A DNA stretch of 64,000 nucleotides from Laguncularia racemosa (taxonomy: Eukaryota > Streptophyta > Magnoliopsida > Myrtales > Combretaceae), in assembly GCA_037954665.1 (NCBI GenBank), contig JBBMOL010000431.1, forward strand, positions 1 to 64,000. The letters run 5' to 3'. The notes beneath the pieces are model-generated. The model made no database searches. It worked only from the letters and a program-made list of their open reading frames with translations, and was not told the DNA's origin. Made by a program: the position numbers and the translations under genes. Positions 22,896 to 35,017 of the stretch are shown piece after piece (position 1 is the stretch's first letter; the number at the start of each line of letters is the position of its first letter).

Positions 22896-24885
22896 ATGTC
22901 GAATGATAGTGTGAATAGGGGAATTGGCAATGAAGCCAATAGTCAGGTTAGTAGCGGTTAAGGTTGTCGAGTTGCAGGTGGAAGAACATTAAAGGAACAG
23001 TTGCAAGATTTCACCCATATTGTTGCTACATTAGCAATATGGGTAGATCGAATGACAATGCCACAACCAACCATGGCAAATCCTTAGGCACCCTCACCTA
23101 GAGTAGTCCCTTAGAATGTTCACAAGGAAAGAGTTGTTGGAGGTAATAGGGGCAAGAGAATGGAGGGAGATTATCATGCTCTTAGGGAGGAAAGAGATGA
23201 TAATTTTGAGAATGAGCCATACCCAAACTAGGAGTTAAGACCACCTCGAGGATTGGAATATGTGAAATTGTGGATGCCTTCATTTAATGGTAGAGGTTTT
23301 GTAGATGATTATTTAGATTAGGAGGATAAAGTTGAGGGCCTATTTGAGTGCTATGAGATTGATGATCATATTCAGGTTCATCTTACAACAGTGGAATTTA
23401 TAGGCTATGCTGCCTTATGGTGGAAAAATCTTGTGATTATGATGTGCTTAAGGGATCTCAATACCAATCAACAAGAACACACATACAATTAATTCTATTC
23501 CAATTAAAATGGTGTGAACAAGTTGTAGATAAAAATCCCCAAATAGTGTGAAATCAAGGACCAACAACCCTCAATGGCATGAACCAAATTAAAAGTATTG
23601 CAAGTGGATTCCAATACTAATTAAATACAAAGGAACAATTCAATTCCAATCCTTACAATTAGTGTGAAAACCTAACAATACATGAACCCTAATTTGGCGT
23701 GAAAGGAACAAACAAAGGTTAACCAATTATAACTAGATATTATTCACTAGCAATAATCGGATACAACTTAAGAAAATCTTAATATGACTCACAAGAATTC
23801 CTAAGCTAACTCGCCACAATTTCACAAGTGAAATTGATAAGAGTAGATGGCGTGAAGAGAGAGCTCCAATGGCAACAAAAGTCAAGTGTGTAATGTTCAA
23901 AAAGTCCCCTTTTAACCCTACTTTGCAAGTATTTATACTTGCTCTAAATAGGGCAAATTTAACAAAGAAAATTACAAGTGAAAAACAACAAGTGTGGCTG
24001 GTTTTTGCACTAAAGGAAATTACAAGTAAGCCCTCATAAGTAGTCAGCTTCTTACACCACTATGGAACAATATTAGATCAGTTCTTCTTTGATTAATGTA
24101 AGTCCATGAATGACCTACAATTGAGCCTTGGTGAATTTTACTTGTCATCTTGTAAAACCGACAAATTTACCTACTACAAATTTAATAGTGCTAGGGGCAA
24201 CTAGTGGAAAGTTGCATCAAATCAAATGTTTCAAATGTATGGGTTTTGGCCATATGGCGACTCAATGTCCCAACAAAAGGGTGATGACTGTTATGGAGGG
24301 AAACAATGAGGATGGTCAAGAAGAAGCTGTCGAGCCTATAGATTTGTCCATAGTACTGTAGGAATATTATGATGATCATGATGCTGGGATGCATGAGGAT
24401 AAGGGAAATGATAAATATCTATCTATTAATGTGTTGCACAATGTCATGACTATATCTCCAGATGTTAGGGACGAATAAAGAGAAAACCTATTCCATACTC
24501 CTTGTTGGGTTCTAGGTAATTTATGTGTTCTTTTCATCGATGGTGCTAGTTGCATTAATGTTGTATCTGCTATATTAGTAAATAAATTACAACTAGTCAC
24601 TAGTCCACATCCTCATCCATATAAATTACACTAGCTAAATGAACGGGGTAGTCTGCATGTTACTAAGAGGACTAAGGTGCCTATCAGTATAGGAGATAGA
24701 TACCATGATGAAATCTTTTCTGATGTCCTTCCTATGTGCGCCTTTTATATACTACTAGCTAGACCTTGGTTATTTGACAAGCAGGTGCTACATGATGGGT
24801 TCAAAAATAGTTATGTGTTTTAAAAGGATGGTGCACTGGTTGTCTTGACTCCTATGTCTCCAACTGAGGTACACGAATTTTAAGA
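22896..24885 (+). pseudogene. gag-protease pseudogene of the TR-GAG-like element
   Basis: The presumed gag start is the ATG at 22896 (MSNDSVN). A conserved gag patch reads PPRGLEYVKLW (about 23241-23275) and continues to about 23420, with a stop where Trp is expected in DYLDWED. The middle of gag is replaced by an antisense LTR (23440-24178). The CCHC knuckle CFKCMGFGHMATQC follows at 24229-24272. Protease text runs about 24480-24885, with the active-site region changed to IDGAS and the late block ILLARPWLFDKQVLHDGF. Retropepsin normally needs D-(S/T)-G, which is altered here. Confidence 0.75.
23440..24178 (-). mobile_element. Truncated family A LTR nested antisense in gag
   Basis: On the minus strand it ends ...TTAAGCACATCA at 23440 and matches the family LTR back through the TATA region (caagtatttatacttg, about 23929). 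It stops before the LTR's own TGAT start, so its first roughly 130 bp are gone together with a piece of gag. This implies an insertion followed by deletion. The flank at 23435-23439 (gatta) has no partner. Confidence 0.7.
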
Positions 24886-27015
24886 ATAGATTAACAAAAC
24901 TACTAGGCACTTAATACTTCAAGACAATAAGCACTTGCAAACAAGGGATTTCGGTTTAGGAGAAGACCCCTAAGATTTGAGGACAAATCATTCAAAGGCC
25001 CGAGGAGGTGATGGGAATCAAACCACTAGATCCAACACTAGGAAGCCTATTTAAATGAATAAGCCCAGACATCCACATTTTATCTTTATTTATCTTATAA
25101 TAATTTTCTTTACATTGTAGCAGGTACATTTTGTCAATTTTTGCAAGAAGATGACTAAGCACAATGGTAATTGGTTTATGATTAGATCACAGTCCATTAT
25201 GAACCAAACCGAATCTACAAAAACAAGTGGAACTGACCTTCATTTCATTTGCATTTTTTTTTATCTTGAGAAGAACCGGCCATTTACAGCTCACTGTCAC
25301 ATGGAGAATTGGTTCTCAAGTGGCTCATAGGACCGATTTTAACTATTTGGAAATGTTGTAATTTTCATTGTTTTAGTAAGGTATAAATACTAACTTATTA
25401 GGTTTTGTAAGTAGACTTTTGAGATATACATTTGGCTGCCATTTTCACGTGAAAAGAGAGGCTTTTTTCTATTTCATAAGACTCTTATCAACTTCTTCTA
25501 GGGTTATAGCGAGTGAGACTTAGATTTGTTGTGAATAATATCAACAAATTACAAGTTGATCCTAATTCTAACTAGTGCGTAATATCTGGTAAGGAATTAG
25601 TTATTCTTATTTTGTTCTTATTTCACGCAATTAGGGTTCCATCTTCAAGTTTGGTTCACGCCCAATTTGATTGGAATTTGGTTCTTCTTTGTGTCATCCT
25701 TTATATATATACAATTACAAGTGAAGCACATCACCTCTTAACCAACATTCAACCTAGATCATTTCTAAGCACGACTCCACTAAGGATAATGTCACACAAG
25801 AATCTTTGAGGTGCCGCTTAGGGATCTGCTATTATGGGCCCCTAAGTTGAGCTAAGCACATGTAGCATATAACTTAAACACTTGATCTAAATCATTTAAC
25901 TTAATCAATTTCATTGCATAAGTTGACTTAAACAAGCACAAATCAACACACAAGTTACACGTACTTTAAATCTTAGCCTTAAGCACTTCCAATCTTAGAC
26001 TTAAGTTAAATTGAGATTTGTACACATCAACAAGCTCTTCTTAGTACTTAATCTAATATTAATATCATTCTCTTAATTCTCTTAATACTATTTATTTAAT
26101 TTCTCTAAGGCCTTACTAGCTATCTAGGTTATGTGGGAATTAGTCTATTTTGAAGTTAAATGAATATATAATTACATTATGTCTTATTCAACACGGCTAT
26201 GTTGGAGGTCATGTAGCTTAACACAGGCTGGAGCACGGTCGTGTTAAGGGTTGTGTATCTTTCAGTGTAAAGTTTGGCTTTAACATGGTTAGAACACAGC
26301 CGTGCTGGGAGGCCATGTTTCTCTTGATTTAACACGGTTAAAACACGACCATATTAGGAGGTCGTGTATCTTTCGATATGAGTTTTGTATCCAACACGGT
26401 CAAAACACGACCATGTGGGTAAACCATGTTTTTCTTAGTTCAACACATCTAAAACACGACTATGTTGGGAGGTCGTGTTACCTTCAGCAGTCTCCATAAA
26501 CTCTTAATTCTTGATTCCAAATTCTCCTAAAGTCGATTCTCTCTATTCCTAAGCTTGATTAAATCTCCAAAACATTTAATTACATATAAATTACAAAGAT
26601 TTTCATACTTACATCAAATTTCCTATGGGTTGAATCCTTAAAACTTTGAGTCCCTTCTTCGCTATGACCTTCTCAAAACTTCGAATCCTAAAGCACAGAT
26701 GATACTCATAAATTCCAATTCCAATAAGCAAAATTGAAATTCGTATAAGATTCCTTAGCTCTCATATTTGAAATTAGGTTACGCCTTTTTCCTTTCGTCA
26801 TCTTAGGGTTTGTTCTAAGAGAGCCTCTCCTTTATCTACTATTTTTACTATAAAAGGTGAAAAAGAAGGAACATTAGGTTATTTGGGGTTAAATACTCCC
26901 TATTGTGAAATGTCCAAATTGCCCCTTGATTTTTTTTAATAAAATCCTCGTCCTTGTCTTTAACACTTTATGACAACATATATATTAAAATAAATAAAAA
27001 ATTTTAGGTATTACA

Positions 27016-27027
27016 TTCTCCCTCCCC
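27016..27027 (-). promoter_or_regulatory. Polypurine tract of Del-like element
   Basis: On the minus strand ggggagggagaa immediately precedes the LTR start TGTAATACC at 27015. Confidence 0.7.
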
Positions 27028-27059
27028 ATAAAAACTTTCATCCTTGAAAGTACCTGATT

Positions 27060-27651
27060 CTAGAAAAGTTCTGGATACTTATTCCTCATTTCTGCTTCTA
27101 GTTCCTACATCACTTCTCTTTCTGTTTGGTTTATCCATTGCACTTTAACATAAGGGATTATTTTCCATCTTAGTATCCGTTCCTTAGTGTCTAGAATTCT
27201 GATTGGCCTTTCCGAAGATGTCAGATTTGGTTGTACATTCAATGGTTCCGAAGTCATTATCTGATCTAGGTCAGGTACATACTTCCTTAGCATGGATACA
27301 TGGAATACATCATGTACTCCAACCAAATTTGGTAGAAGAGTTAACCTATAAGCCACCATGCTTATTCTCTGTAAGATTTCTAATGAGCCTATATACCTTA
27401 GGTTTAACTTTTCTCTCAACCCAAATTTGATCACCTCAATAATACCTTATCTCCCACATGAAATTCCAAAGGGCATCTTCTCATGCCTGCACAGCTCTTC
27501 TTTCAAGACTAGGCTGTTTGAATTCTCTATCTGATGAGTTTCACTTTGTCTACTACTTCTTATATTAATTTCAACCCCATCATCGGCCTTTATCCCACTT
27601 CATCCCAATGTAGTGGTGGTCTTCACCTTCTTCCATAAAGAGCTTCATATG
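27060..27651 (-). pseudogene. Del/Tekay-like integrase C-terminus
   Basis: The minus-strand frame 27434-27105 carries LNLRYIGSLEILQRI, VAYRLTLLP and VHDVFHVSMLRKYVPD, the signature end of Del/Tekay chromoviral integrase, followed by RPIRILDTKERILRWK. Upstream text at 27480-27650 in broken frames contains YEAL(Y)GRRCRSP-like integrase and several stops. The chromodomain expected after VKVQW is not evident beyond the stop. It is truncated at 27651 by the CRM-like element. Confidence 0.75.
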
Positions 27652-28349
27652 TGATGTGCTCCAATGGTAATTGCTATATAAAACAAGGATGGAACAAACA
27701 ATGCAACAATTCCCAATTAAGTGGCGTGAAACCTAAATTATATGGGAACCCCAATTTGCATGATAATTGAGAGATAAATGATGATCCATTCCAAAGGTAA
27801 TACACTAGTAGTAATTAGGAAATGACTTGAAAATTATTGATATTATACACAATCATCCTAAGCTAACTCGCTACAATCCCTAAAGTAGAAATTGATAAGA
27901 GTTAGATATGTGAAAGAGGAAGCTTTCCATGGAAATTATATTTGATTTTTGAGTTTCAAAGTTTACCTAAAAAACCTTCATTTACAAGTATTTATACCTA
28001 TTCTAAATAAGGAAAAACAACAAGATAAAATGGTGCTTAAAACCAGTCTTCTTGGAGCAATCTGCCAACCAGTTCTCCACGTGATATGCAAAGCAATGTA
28101 TGGCCAGTTTTTCTTACTTTTTGTAGGTTCAAGAAGAGCTCACACACTAAGAATTAGTGTGTTGGTTCACCATCCTATAATACCGATAAATGTACCTGAT
28201 AAAATGCAAAACAATTATATAATGTAAATGAAGACACTAAACGAATGTCTTTAGGATCTAATTGTTCAAAGAGGACCTTCATTGCTAAATTCTGTAATCC
28301 TTTGGCTCTCACTCCAGTTATAGGTCCTGTAGATGTATGATTCCTATCA
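27652..28349 (-). repeat. 3' LTR (family A) of CRM-like element
   Basis: On the minus strand it starts TGATAGGAATCATACATC at 28349 and ends AGCACATCA at 27652 (698 bp), with a TATA region at about 27980 (caagtatttatacc). Pol text of the same element runs up to it from the right. Its 3' flank (atatg) lies within Del-like integrase and has no partner, because the 5' end of the element is lost. Confidence 0.75.
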
Positions 28350-31300
28350 TCTCATCAGGCCTATAGAAGATTTCCCTCATATCTGATAGGTCCTCATAAA
28401 CATCGTTTGGTAAATAGGGCGATAGGTCTACAACATTAACTACAGTAGAGATGTCGTATCCTCCTAGCAATTCTATCTTGTATGCATTGTTGTTAATGCA
28501 TTTGATAACTTTGAAAGGTCTATCTGCTTTAGGTGAAAGCTTTTGTGACTTTTTGAGAGGAAACTTATCTTTACTGAGATTAATCCAGACTAGATCACCT
28601 GGATGATAAATTCTGGTTTTCTTGTTTTTGTTACCTTGAAGCTTCTGCTATTCTTGTGTTTTCTAAAGATGTTCAGTTGTCCTTTGGTGAAGTTTCTAAA
28701 TCTCCTTAGCTCGTTCTACTCCACTCAAGCTTTCTTCCTTTGTTGCCGGACTAGCTATGAAATCTAATGGAAAAGTAGGATTATAGCCATATACAACTTT
28801 AAATGGAGACTTACTGGTTGAACTATAAGTAGATCTATTGTAAGCGAACTCAACAATAGGGAGACACAAGTCCCAATCAGTAAGATTCTTACTAACCATT
28901 GCTCTTAATAAGGTACTAAGAGTATGATTAACAACCTCTGTTTGGCCATTTGTCTGGGGATAACACGAGGTACTATACATGAGTTTAGCACTAAGTCTTC
29001 TCCATAGTGTCTTCCAAAAAAAGCTAGAAACTTAGTGTCTTTGTCAAACACTATGCTGTGTAGAACACCATGTAGTTTTACAATTTCCTACACAAAAAGG
29101 TTAGCTATAAAGAGTGTATCATCCATTTTGTGGCAAAGCACAAAATAGGACATTTTGCTTCAACAACCATAATGGAATCCTCTCTTCTTTATATCTTGGG
29201 TAGACCTAAAATAAAATCCATGCTAATATCATTCCATGGTTGGGTAGGTATAGGCAAAGACATATATTCACCATAAACTCCTTTATTTCCTTTTGCCCTC
29301 TTGTAGACCCCACACTGATAAGATCACATTATATTTATATTTTCTTTTGGGATTTATATTAAATTTATTTCAATATTATTAGAAAATATAAAAAAATGGT
29401 ATTTAATGGTGTTTATTGTGAAAATTCAGGTTTTGAGGACCTAAAAGTAAAATAAAAGTTAATTGGAGGAGTTTTTCACAAAATTGAAGAAGCGAGTGAA
29501 GAATTGCATTGAAGGTCGCTGGCCTTAAGCCAGCCTAAGAAAAAAAATCATCCCCACGCATCAAAGCCGCCGGCTCTTGGCTGGCCTACATTCAAGCCCA
29601 TCGGCCTTATGCCGGCCTTGACCGTTTCTCGGATGTCCATGCGAAAATCTCTCCAAAATCTTATCCTGATCGATTTGCTGACTTAATTCCACATCAAATC
29701 AGCCTTATCCTCCTCCTCTTTGGATCTATAAATAGACCCCTTGTGTGAACCTAGTGGAGTCATTCTTGTCTTGAGGATTTTATCTTCTCTTTACTTCTCT
29801 CTTCATTTCATGTTATTCCAATTTTTAGTTGAAGAAAGAATGTTACTTTGATGAAGTTTGCTTTCAATTGAAGAATTCTAGGAATCATTTTGGAAGATTG
29901 AAGTCCTACAAACTCTTGAAGATTATAGCAATTGTTTTATTTATTTTATTTTATTTGATGCAATTTATCAATTTATTTTTATTATTCAATATGAATTCCA
30001 TTGCACCTATTCATTTAAATTGTTTTTATGCAATCCACACCATAATGTTCTAAATCATCTCTGTGGGAAACATGATGAAGCCATAATTTAACTAAAATGA
30101 TCATTATATTCATGTTATAGAACATATAGATATGTGGAATTTTCATATGAGAAGTCCTACTATGAATTGTATTCTGTAATTGAAATCAATGCATAGGAAT
30201 TTAAATGACTCGAAAGAGAAATTTAGGATTTATTAGGAATTCTTAAGTAAGATTTAATAATTTATGCGAAAGCAGCGTTATTGAATTTTATTAGAAATTG
30301 ACCTAAGTGTTTCATGCAATATTTTTATTAAATTTTTCACTAAGGGATTAGGAGAAATTATTTTAAAGCTATTAAGCAATCATATAATTGGGAAATTTAT
30401 GATCATAAATTAGAATCCTCATTTGATTTTAATTAGTGGGAGCTATTAAATTAAATTGGGGTTATGATACTTTAAAACTTGAAAAAGGATTAAGGTTTTG
30501 TCAATTTCTTGTGAAAATCCATATAGCTATGAGTTATTATAACATGAAGGCAATATGATTAGTAAAAATTAGGGTGGATTCTATTTTCCCACCATCCATT
30601 CATCCTTTTTCAACACAATTCTCTTTTTACACATTTAGTATAATTCATTCACATTTTATTCTCATCAAATATCATTGCCTAAATAATAGTAGAAATTGAT
30701 ATAGGTCTATTACTTAATCAATCTTCGTAGTTCGACACTCTTCTCTCACTATATTACTTGATCCGATCCGATACACTTGCCGGTATTTATTCACGCTTAA
30801 TTTTATATCTCTTTTTGCATGGATCACACACCTTTCCAGTACCTTATGGACATCCTTCATCATACCCGTCCAGTGAAAATGCTCATTCAACAAAGCCAGA
30901 GTCCTCTTTTCACCAAAATGACCAAATAACCCTCTAACGTGAGCTTCCCTCACTAACAATTCTCAAATAGACCCATAGGGTATACACAATTTTCTAGCCT
31001 TATATAGAAAGCCATCAATCATATAATACCCCTCAAATATCTTCCCCTAGAACATTTCTCAACTATTAGTTTTAAAAATTCATCATGCAAATATTGTTCC
31101 TTCATCAATTCAAATCCAAGCAGTTTCGATTGTAGAGAGGTGATAAGTACATACCTGCGTGATAAGGCGTCAGCTACGACATTCGTGTTTCCCTTCTTAC
31201 ACTTAATCACATATGAAAAACTCTCTAGAAACTCCACCCATTTGGCTTGGCGTTTTGACAAATTTTGCTAACCTCTGAAATGTTTCAAGGATTCATGATC

Positions 31301-31440
31301 TATATAGATAATGAATTCTTTAGGAAGAAGATAATGTTACCATGTTACTAACGCCATCATTAAGAAATAGAACTCCTTATCATATATTGAGTAGTTTAAA
31401 GTGCACCACTCAATTTTTCACTGAAATAAGCAATGTGATT
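28350..31440 (-). pseudogene. CRM-like pol fragment: RNase H, integrase (broken)
   Basis: Read right to left. RNase H end: RQAKWVEFLESFSYVIK and NVVADALSRR (31019-31261). Integrase HHCC finger: VREAHVRGLFGHFGEKRTL and CERC-type cysteine (30832-30960). Integrase core about 29000-29310, with a stop inside. C-terminal core: CYPQTNGQTEVVNHTL and VEFAYNRSTYSS (28696-28980), then a degenerate INNNAYK and DLSPY tail to 28355. A solo LTR (29316-30826) interrupts the zinc finger. RT, protease and gag are missing, with truncation near 31440 by a Del-like LTR. Several stops and frameshifts show it is inactive. Confidence 0.75.
29316..30826 (+). mobile_element. Solo LTR, 1.5 kb, TSD CACAC
   Basis: It starts TGATAAGATCACA and ends TTGCATGGATCA, and is flanked by perfect CACAC repeats (29311-29315 and 30827-30831). 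It has a TATA box (tctataaatagacc, about 29726) preceded by a GC-rich array of gccggc/ggccttaagcc palindromes (29510-29640). A U5-like segment (ttcgacactcttctc ... gatacacttgccgg) lies at 30731-30783. Without insert and one TSD copy, the integrase frame of the host fragment is continuous, which confirms the boundaries. The family is Athila-like in style and is not otherwise present here. Confidence 0.88.
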
Positions 31441-33140
31441 TTAGTCATTTCAATACGTATTTTATTAGAGGAGACTCAACCACGAAATCCATTTGGTTAT
31501 TCATAGGAATCGAGCTTAAGGATGGATTGAACAAGCACCGGAGTTGTTAGATTTAGAGTTTCAAGCGAGATTTCAATCATGTAAAAGATTCTAATTCGTA
31601 TTTTTTATGTACTTAAGCTTAGGATTAGAAAATGAGGAGATTAAACGAATCAAGTGTAGAAAAATAAGGGTTCGAAAAATGAACCGAGAGATACACGACC
31701 ATCCAACACAGTCGTGTTGCTCTTGTATTGATTTACAAAGTGTACCGAGAGATATACAACCATCCAACATGGTCGTGTTACCCTCGTGTTAAAATGAGAA
31801 GAACACGACCTCCCAACATGATCGTGTTTCGATCGTGTTGAGTCCAAAAGTCATGCCAAGAGATGCACGGCCTTCTAACACGGTTGTGCTCCAACCGTAT
31901 TGAATTAAGAGAAATACGGCCTCCCAACACAGTCATGTTCCAACCGTGTTGAAGCTAAATCTCATTAAGAGATACATGACCCTTAACACGGTCGTGTACT
32001 AGCTCGTGTTAGGCAACATGGCCTCTAACATGGCCGTGTTAAATGATGAACATTATCTATATATATCAAATTATTTTCTTAATTAATCAAGTTCCACACA
32101 ACCGAGGTAATTAGTATAACCTTAGATAACCTAATAGATTAAGGGGAATTATGAGAGTTATACTATGTTGGATTAGTACTAAGATTAATGTGTTGATGAT
32201 CATACAGATATCGACTTAGCTTAAGTTTGGGACAAGAAGTGCTTAAGGTTAGGATACCAGGTATGTGTTTACTTTGTTTGTTGTATGTGTTTATTAGGAA
32301 GCTATCTAATGAGTTGTATGTGAAATAATGAAATGCTGAGATATAATGTGAATTATATGGTATTATGAAGTAATATAATGTTATGTGAATAAAATGAGAT
32401 ATGTTGCTTGTACTTAGCTCGGCTTAGGGGCCCGTAATGGTAGATCCCTAAGGGGCACCTTGATGATCTGTATGTCGCGTTGTCCCTAGTGGAGCCATTT
32501 ATTGAAATGATTTAAGGTAGATTAGGGTTAGACAAGGCTCATAGTGGCAATTGCCATTAAGGTTAGATAGGGCTCACAAAGGCAGTTCCTACTAAGACAA
32601 ATGTTATGTGTATGAGGTTATGAGTACCCCTATGTGTGATAATTCTTTTAGTGTTGATGTGTGATCCGAATTGTGAACGCGTTGAGGATAAATGTTGCAT
32701 TTATGCATGCGATATTAATGTGGTGTGTCATACGCATATGGGTGTGATACTTACGTACTAAGCTTAAGCTCACCCCCCTTCCTATTTTTTTTTAGCTGTA
32801 GGCGAAAATGGTGAACAACTAGAGTATGATGAGAACGGAAACTTGGTGGGACATTACATGGATGAGACGGGTGGAGAAAGAGTGACAAGAATTATGAATA
32901 TTTGTAAATGGATGTTTTATTGTTAAATTGAAGTTATGGAAATAAATTATAGTTTGAGAGTTTGTTGTGGTTAAATAATGAAATTTCGGATGACTCATCT
33001 GTGAGTCATTCATTTGATTATAGTTATAATAATATGATGAATAATATATATGATTAGGTTTTGAAGTGTGATGGAGTTTAGAACCTTAGAGTGTCGCATG
33101 GTAGTAGTGACACGTAGCTGGCTATGATGTTCCAATGCCA
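31440..33140 (+). repeat. Del-like LTR fragment, inverted relative to 20671-27015
   Basis: It matches the reverse complement of the 20671-27015 LTR. Shared features include the palindrome array (31690-32050, aacacggtcgtg-type), the text ggcttaggggcccgtaatgg (about 32421) and cttaagctcaccc (about 32762). It ends gttccaatgccata near 33140. Its own 5' start is truncated at about 31440. No PBS follows, so it is a solo or 3' LTR relic. Confidence 0.65.
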
Positions 33141-33149
33141 TATAAATGA

Positions 33150-33181
<32 letters not shown>

Positions 33182-33995
33182 CATGATATCAATAGCTTAT
33201 TATCCCTTAAAAATTCCATAGTGAAAAGATACTTTGCTTGAATAAAGGATTCTAGCCATAACTTTGAAAGATCTTGATAAGGAAAGAACATTCTAACTAT
33301 AACTCCTTAAAAGGAAAGAGTTTAAAATCACTTCCTTTTAGGGATGCAACCAAATTAATCATTATAAGTTATCCGATTTATCCAACACAATCTTATAGGA
33401 TTTTTATTGGGTTTTAGAATAAAATTGACAAACCTATAGGGTTTTGCGATTGATAAAAGCCTAATGGAGAACCTAATTTGTTAAAAATATATATTAAGAA
33501 TAATATTTGCTTAAACTATACACCACAGACACTCTACACTTATTCTACACTACATAGCACATTTAATTTTCAACATTCATTTATGTGTAAGTCAGTAAGT
33601 GTAATCTTAACCCTACCTAACCACTCTTTACTCTACTCTACTCTCTCTCCTTTATCTCGTTTGAACCTTATAAAAACCCGACCAATCCTTGTACAATCTC
33701 TAACTTATAAGAGCTAGTCTCAATAATTGGAGGAAAAACCTATAGGTTTTTATAGGGTTTTAGGAAGTGTTAAACCCTATTAGAGTGCATTAAAGTTTTG
33801 TAAGACCTATTCTAAATATATATTGATTACATCTTACTTCCATCTTAGATTTGAAAAATATCATTTGACTTATTTTAACATGTTATTTAAAAGGGACAAC
33901 TATTTATGGCTAATTAAATAATATACTTAGTCAATAGATGTTAAGTCTTTTTATTTGAATCTACCATTTCTTTTCAATGATTACAATGGGAAAAA
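33141..33995. other. AT-rich DNA with (AT)n microsatellite
   Basis: An (AT)n tract occupies about 33150-33180. The remainder is AT-rich, with a CT-rich patch at about 33630-33660. No gene is recognised. Confidence 0.5.
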
Positions 33996-34060
33996 AGGGA
34001 TTCAAACCCGATCTATCCCACTTATGAGACTAATATCTATACCGCTAGGCTATAAAGGCT
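33996..34060 (-). other. tRNA-like sequence (tRNA pseudogene or SINE head)
   Basis: On the minus strand tagcctagcggta resembles the pol III A box and cgggtttgaatccc the B box, with tRNA-like spacing and a cat triplet in the anticodon-loop position. The acceptor stem (gccttta at the 5' side) pairs poorly with the text after the B box, so a functional tRNA is unlikely. Confidence 0.45.
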
Positions 34061-35012
34061 TTAACAATATACCATATTCTCCTTACTTCCCTTATTTCCA
34101 CTTAACATAATAGTTAAGAGCATAGTGTGCTTCATAGAACACTCTAAAAAAATTATTTAAACTAGTACAAATTGATGTAGACTAACATTATACTATTCTT
34201 AAATAGATAGAAAATAGATTTTGAAAATATATGGATTTTCTAAACTTTAACAATTAAAATAAAAATTAATTAGTTTTAATTAAAAGTTTAATAATTTTTA
34301 TGATAGATGGTGAAAATATATATATAGGTTTGATTTTCAAAATAACTAATAAAAGCCAATAATTTTTATTGCTAATACTTATAAATTGTAGTTGCAACAC
34401 TTTAAATCATTAAAATAATAATTTTTAGAAAAAAAAAAGTAATTGAACTAGATTAGTCTCATTAGGCCCAGTAAGGCATGCCATAAGCAAAGCTTGATCC
34501 AAACTTATGCGAATGTAGGAGCCAACTTAGGTAAGGATGAAAAATTCCAGAAAAGTTTTATATAAATGCATGATGTAATACAAATAAAATAAAACTATCA
34601 TTTTCACTATTTATATAAAAATAACAAATAGGTAGAAATATATTTAGTTGTTGAGGTACTTTTAAATGAGAATAAAATGATGACTATGCTTTCACATTTA
34701 TAGGAAGAAAACCACTGTAGATACAAATAAAATAAAACTATTTTTAGTTTTTTAAGTAATTTGAACTCTTTTAAAATTGTGTTAGTGATATTTTGTAAAA
34801 AAAAAAAAAGTTGAGCATTTAATGGTATTTTTATAATTTTATCTATATTATTAAGTCAAAGCACCAAATTCTGGACTTCGCACTTTTTTTTACCATGATT
34901 TTCTATTAGCTACAATTAAATAATATTTCTTATTACCAATTACTAAATATCAACTAATTTAGTAAATTTGCTATCTATGGTCATGTTCATCAATGGGTAC
35001 CTAAAGGAGATG
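34061..35012. other. AT-rich intergenic DNA
   Basis: No gene, RNA or terminal repeat is recognised. It includes poly(A) at about 34799-34809. The right edge holds the 5' TSD of the next element. Confidence 0.5.
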
Positions 35013-35017
35013 CTTAA

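Larger units (their letters stand above)
21323..25733 (+). mobile_element. Non-autonomous gypsy element with gag and protease only, TSD CCTCT
   Basis: Complete element: 5' LTR 21323-22047 and 3' LTR 25009-25733 (both 725 bp, TGA(a/t)GGGAATC...CATCA). The PBS is 22053-22064, and the purine-rich cgaggagg precedes 25009. Perfect CCTCT repeats flank it (21318-21322 and 25734-25738). The 3-kb interior has a gag relic, a CCHC knuckle and protease, then runs straight into the 3' LTR. Reverse transcriptase, RNase H and integrase are absent. It matches the terminal-repeat-with-gag (TR-GAG) type of structure. Many stops break gag, so it is dead and would have depended on pol supplied in trans. Confidence 0.85.
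20671..27015 (-). mobile_element. Del/Tekay-like 3' LTR, split by a nested element
   Basis: On the minus strand the LTR starts TGTAATACCTAAAATTT at 27015, directly after the polypurine tract, and ends ...CAGTGCGTTACA at 20671. It is interrupted at 25734/21322 by a complete element whose TSD is CCTCT; without the insert it is about 1.9 kb. It includes an array of acacgg(t/c)cgtgt-type palindromes (26170-26480) and the text gctcacccttc near its 3' part, as in chromoviral Del/Tekay LTRs. A second copy lies inverted at about 31440-33140. Confidence 0.75.

Noticed and set aside
26170..26480. Possible CRISPR-like or satellite array
   Set aside because: Units are variable in length and partly palindromic, lie inside an LTR, and the host is a plant.
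26302..26499. Repetitive 65-aa frame
   Set aside because: Translation of the palindrome array in the Del-like LTR; the periodicity is of DNA origin.
27652..28349. Solo LTR in the Del-like integrase
   Set aside because: No matching TSD (atatg versus tctca), and pol of its own element adjoins on the right, so it is a 3' LTR of a truncated element.
33996..34060. Functional tRNA gene
   Set aside because: Poor acceptor pairing and degenerate A box; kept only as tRNA-like.
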